Assembly (NCBI RefSeq): GCF_903819335.1
Contig: NZ_CAIJDE010000055.1
Location: forward strand, 1 to 64,000
From: Flavobacterium panici
GTDB lineage: Bacteria > Bacteroidota > Bacteroidia > Flavobacteriales > Flavobacteriaceae
DNA: 64,000 bases
Direction of reading: 5' to 3'
Positions 62,263-64,000 of this stretch are shown here, piece by piece. A model generated the notes under the pieces. That model was not told the DNA's origin and searched no databases. It was given only the letters and a program-made list of their open reading frames with translations. The number at the start of each line of letters is the position of its first letter. Within the stretch, counting starts at the first letter, position 1. The position numbers and the translations under genes are program-made.

Positions 62263-62718
62263 ATGCTAAACGTAGTTCTTGTAGAACCAGAAATACCAAA
62301 TAATACCGGAAACATTGGAAGATTGTGCGTAGGAACTGAAAGCCGACTGCACTTAATTCATCCTTTTGGTTTTGTAATTAATGATAAAAACCTAAAACGT
62401 TCCGGCTTGGATTATTGGGTTCATCTTGATGTAACCGAATATCAGAATGTTGAAGAATGGATTGCTCAAATTCCTGATCATTCCCGTGTATTTTTAATGA
62501 GTTCTCATTCTGATAAATCGTATTTAGAAAATGAATTTCAGGATGGTGACTGGTTGGTTTTTGGAAAAGAAAGCGTTGGTTTGAGCAAAGAGTTTATGGC
62601 TCGATTTGAAAATCATTTAACGATTCCTATGTCTCCACTTATCCGCTCTTTTAATATTGCGAATTCTGTTGCTTTTGTCGTTGGCGAAGCTAAGAGACAG
62701 ATTGGGTTGAAAAAGTAA
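62263..62718 (+). CDS. trmL: tRNA (cytidine/uridine-34 2'-O)-methyltransferase
   Basis: 151 residues, SPOUT knot methyltransferase: PEIPNNTGNIGRLC, then FGKESVGLSKEF and IPMSPLIRSFNIANSVAFV, the SAM-binding knot. Methylates the wobble ribose of tRNA-Leu isoacceptors. Normal length; 48 bp after the pseudouridine synthase gene. Confidence 0.92.
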   Translation: MLNVVLVEPEIPNNTGNIGRLCVGTESRLHLIHPFGFVINDKNLKRSGLDYWVHLDVTEYQNVEEWIAQIPDHSRVFLMSSHSDKSYLENEFQDGDWLVFGKESVGLSKEFMARFENHLTIPMSPLIRSFNIANSVAFVVGEAKRQIGLKK

Positions 62719-62728
62719 TCTCGATCTT

Positions 62729-62816
62729 CCTGCAAGGTTTTTCAAACCTTGTAGGTATTTATTATCCATTATCAACTTCAAAACAGATACCTACAAGGTT
62801 TTGGAAACCTTGCAGG
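62729..62816. repeat. Paired palindromic arms (AAGGTTT/AAACCTT)
   Basis: Arms 62729-62757 and 62788-62816 (29 nt each) are reverse complements with about three mismatches, starting CCTGCAAGGTTT and ending AACCTTGTAGG. Each arm is itself a near palindrome, so the unit can form either one long or two short hairpins. It lies between convergent trmL and the ABC ATPase gene. Confidence 0.85.
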
Positions 62817-62823
62817 AAAAGAA

Positions 62824-63600
62824 TCAGGTAACGATAAACTTCCCTTTTTCGGCATCAAAAATAATATGTTCATCTTTGAATAAAGCTGCAAAACTTCCGT
62901 TTGAAATTAAATTGCAAGGTTCGTCCTGAACTACATTTTCTGGTGTCATGACAATCATTTCGTCACTTAATTGAATTGCCAAATCAATATCGTGTGTTGA
63001 AAACAAAATGCATTTTTGAGTTTCCTGAGTTAGTTTCTTTAATAATTTAAATAGAGAAACTTTATGAAGTAAATCAAGATGAGTTGTTGGTTCATCTAAA
63101 ATAATCAGCGGCGTATCTTGTGCCAAAGCTCTGGCAATTAAAACCTTTTGCAATTGCCCGTCGCTAATTTCGTAATGTTTTTTATGAGAAAGATGTTCGA
63201 TTTGCGTGAGCTGCATCGCTTCCTGAACTTTTTCGATATCTGTTTGGGTTAAAGTTCCCACCCAATTGGTATAAGGCTGACGACCAAGCGCCACCAATTC
63301 AAAAACAGAGAGATTACTTGGCGGCAATTTTTCGGTTAAAACCAGACTTAAATTCTGCGCTAAATCTAAAGGTTTATATGTTGAGATATTTTTATCATTC
63401 AAATAAACATTCCCAGATAAAGGATGCTGAATTCCGGTAATGGTGCGTAATAAAGTCGATTTCCCTATTCCGTTTGCTCCAATCAAAGAAATGAGTTTTC
63501 CAGAACTTAAATTCAAATTTAAATTCCCAGCAATAGTCACAACCGCATTTTTGGATTTATATCCAATATTTAAATTTGAAGTTTTTAAAATACTTATCAT
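62824..63600 (-). CDS. Iron-siderophore/B12-type ABC transporter ATPase
   Basis: 258 residues. Walker A GANGIGKSTL, Q loop, signature SDGQLQKVLIARAL (SDGQ in place of LSGGQ), Walker B LIILDEPTTHLD, and H loop STHD. FecE/BtuD/FhuC-type ATPase that drives uptake through a FecCD permease. The permease gene lies 133 bp upstream on the same strand. Confidence 0.9.
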   Translation of the reverse strand: MISILKTSNLNIGYKSKNAVVTIAGNLNLNLSSGKLISLIGANGIGKSTLLRTITGIQHPLSGNVYLNDKNISTYKPLDLAQNLSLVLTEKLPPSNLSVFELVALGRQPYTNWVGTLTQTDIEKVQEAMQLTQIEHLSHKKHYEISDGQLQKVLIARALAQDTPLIILDEPTTHLDLLHKVSLFKLLKKLTQETQKCILFSTHDIDLAIQLSDEMIVMTPENVVQDEPCNLISNGSFAALFKDEHIIFDAEKGKFIVT

Positions 63601-63609
63601 TTTTTTTAA

Positions 63610-63726
63610 GTCGCTAAGGTTCTAAGATGCTAAGTTGCTGAGTTTTTTTCTTGCCACAGATTACAAGGATTAAAATGATTAAAAAAATAATCTGTGAAAA
63701 TCCGTTTAATCCGTAAAATCTGTGGC
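63610..63726. repeat. 8-bp and 9-bp word repeats with inverted arms
   Basis: 63610-63641 is four 8-bp words (GTCGCTAA, GGTTCTAA, GATGCTAA, GTTGCTGA). Then, from 63654, CCACAGATT, ACAAGGATT, AAAATGATT, each 9 bp and ending in GATT. The right-hand part, ending in AATCTGTGGC at 63726, is the reverse complement of GCCACAGATT at 63653. Lies between permease and ATPase genes of one transporter. Confidence 0.8.
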
Positions 63727-63733
63727 CCAATAA

Positions 63734-64000
63734 TTATTGGAAATTTCGTTTTCGTACCAAAAGCCAAATCACAACCGGTGCACCAATTATAGACGTTATG
63801 GCATTTATTGGGAGCGTAACATCAAATCCCGGCATTTGCGAAACAATATCGCAAAACAACATTATAATCGATCCGAAAAACAAAGTACTCCAAAACAAAA
63901 TAGTATGATTACTAGTTTGAAAAGTCAGCTTTGCAATATGCGGAACCGCTAATCCAACAAAAGCAATTGGTCCGGCAAAAGCCGTAATCGCTCCAGATAA
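63734..64000 (-). CDS. FecCD-family permease, 3' part
   Basis: The last 89 codons of a gene whose start is beyond the window edge. GPIAFVGLAVPHIAKL, then the coil to MPGFDVTLPINAITSIIGAPVVIWLL and RKRNFQ at the end, are typical of the C-terminus of FecC/FecD/BtuC permeases. Membrane partner of the ATPase downstream. Confidence 0.88.
   Translation of the reverse strand, partial: LSGAITAFAGPIAFVGLAVPHIAKLTFQTSNHTILFWSTLFFGSIIMLFCDIVSQMPGFDVTLPINAITSIIGAPVVIWLLVRKRNFQ

Noticed and set aside
62729..62816. Ordinary bidirectional terminator
   Set aside because: Arms pair well but there is no T-run on either side, and each arm is itself palindromic; better treated as an intergenic repeat.

Overview
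The window looks like a chromosomal segment of a Flavobacterium (Bacteroidota), close to the F. johnsoniae type. The evidence is low GC, promoters of the TTTG / TAnnTTTG type instead of sigma-70 boxes, almost no Shine-Dalgarno sequences, a split transketolase, a flavobacterial DnaB and AccA, three proteins with type IX secretion (T9SS) C-terminal sorting domains, and zeaxanthin-type carotenoid genes. There is no phage, integrase, transposase, CRISPR array or rRNA. What is unusual is the density of non-coding inverted repeats between genes.

Layout. 0.5-3.8 kb: thrS-infC-rpmI-rplT translation operon; infC must start at a non-AUG (ATA) codon. 3.9-8.5 kb: Crp/Fnr regulator with an AhpD-like protein, a response regulator with a small membrane protein, a secreted EEP-fold phosphoesterase and a conserved periplasmic protein. 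8.7-11.4 kb: a 40-residue membrane peptide gene facing a four-gene signalling operon (small protein, 7-TM protein, HisKA_3 kinase, NarL-type regulator). 11.6-17.5 kb: dnaB, accA, then tgt - lptF/G-type permease - EamA transporter. 18-24.3 kb: YdjC-type deacetylase, acidic protein, split transketolase, FKBP lipoprotein with calcium-binding-type Asp repeats, S4 RNA-binding protein, phosphoribosyltransferase and aroK. 24.4-24.7 kb: two identical tRNA-Lys(TTT) and one tRNA-Leu(GAG). 24.8-28.1 kb: a lipoprotein overlapping a gene broken by one in-frame stop, then a divergent HxlR / NIPSNAP pair. 28.1-34 kb: T9SS-secreted leucine-rich-repeat protein beside a LytTR / TPR-kinase pair. 34.2-38.8 kb: methyltransferase-like protein, TPR protein, CotH-type T9SS protein, Kir-like potassium channel.

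38.9-44.9 kb is a coherent light-protection block: a MerR protein with the W-x9-EH and E-x-H-x-x-G signatures of B12 photoreceptors (CarH/LitR), then crtI, crtB, crtZ, an SRPBCC protein and a photolyase. No lycopene cyclase is present in the window. 45-51.7 kb: UbiB-like kinase with TetR regulator, TIGR01777 epimerase, YceI-like protein, VOC protein, acyl-CoA thioesterase and rmuC. 51.9-55.9 kb: PrcB-like lipoprotein, then an ECF sigma factor overlapping a 619-residue protein that joins an anti-sigma-like N-terminus, one inner-membrane helix, a repeat-rich linker and an outer-membrane-barrel-like C-terminus, then MepB. 56.2-64 kb: a 1136-residue T9SS-secreted EEP protein, an SDR, small proteins, an RluE-type pseudouridine synthase, TrmL and the start of a FecCDE-type ABC transporter that runs off the end.

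Most interesting: the trans-envelope anti-sigma fusion, the candidate B12 light-sensing carotenoid/photolyase locus, and three families of structured intergenic repeats. These are triloop hairpins with compensatory arm changes beside a TTTCTACC box; palindromes whose arms are degenerate 7-, 8- or 9-bp tandem words; and two diverged copies of an element with covarying stems.
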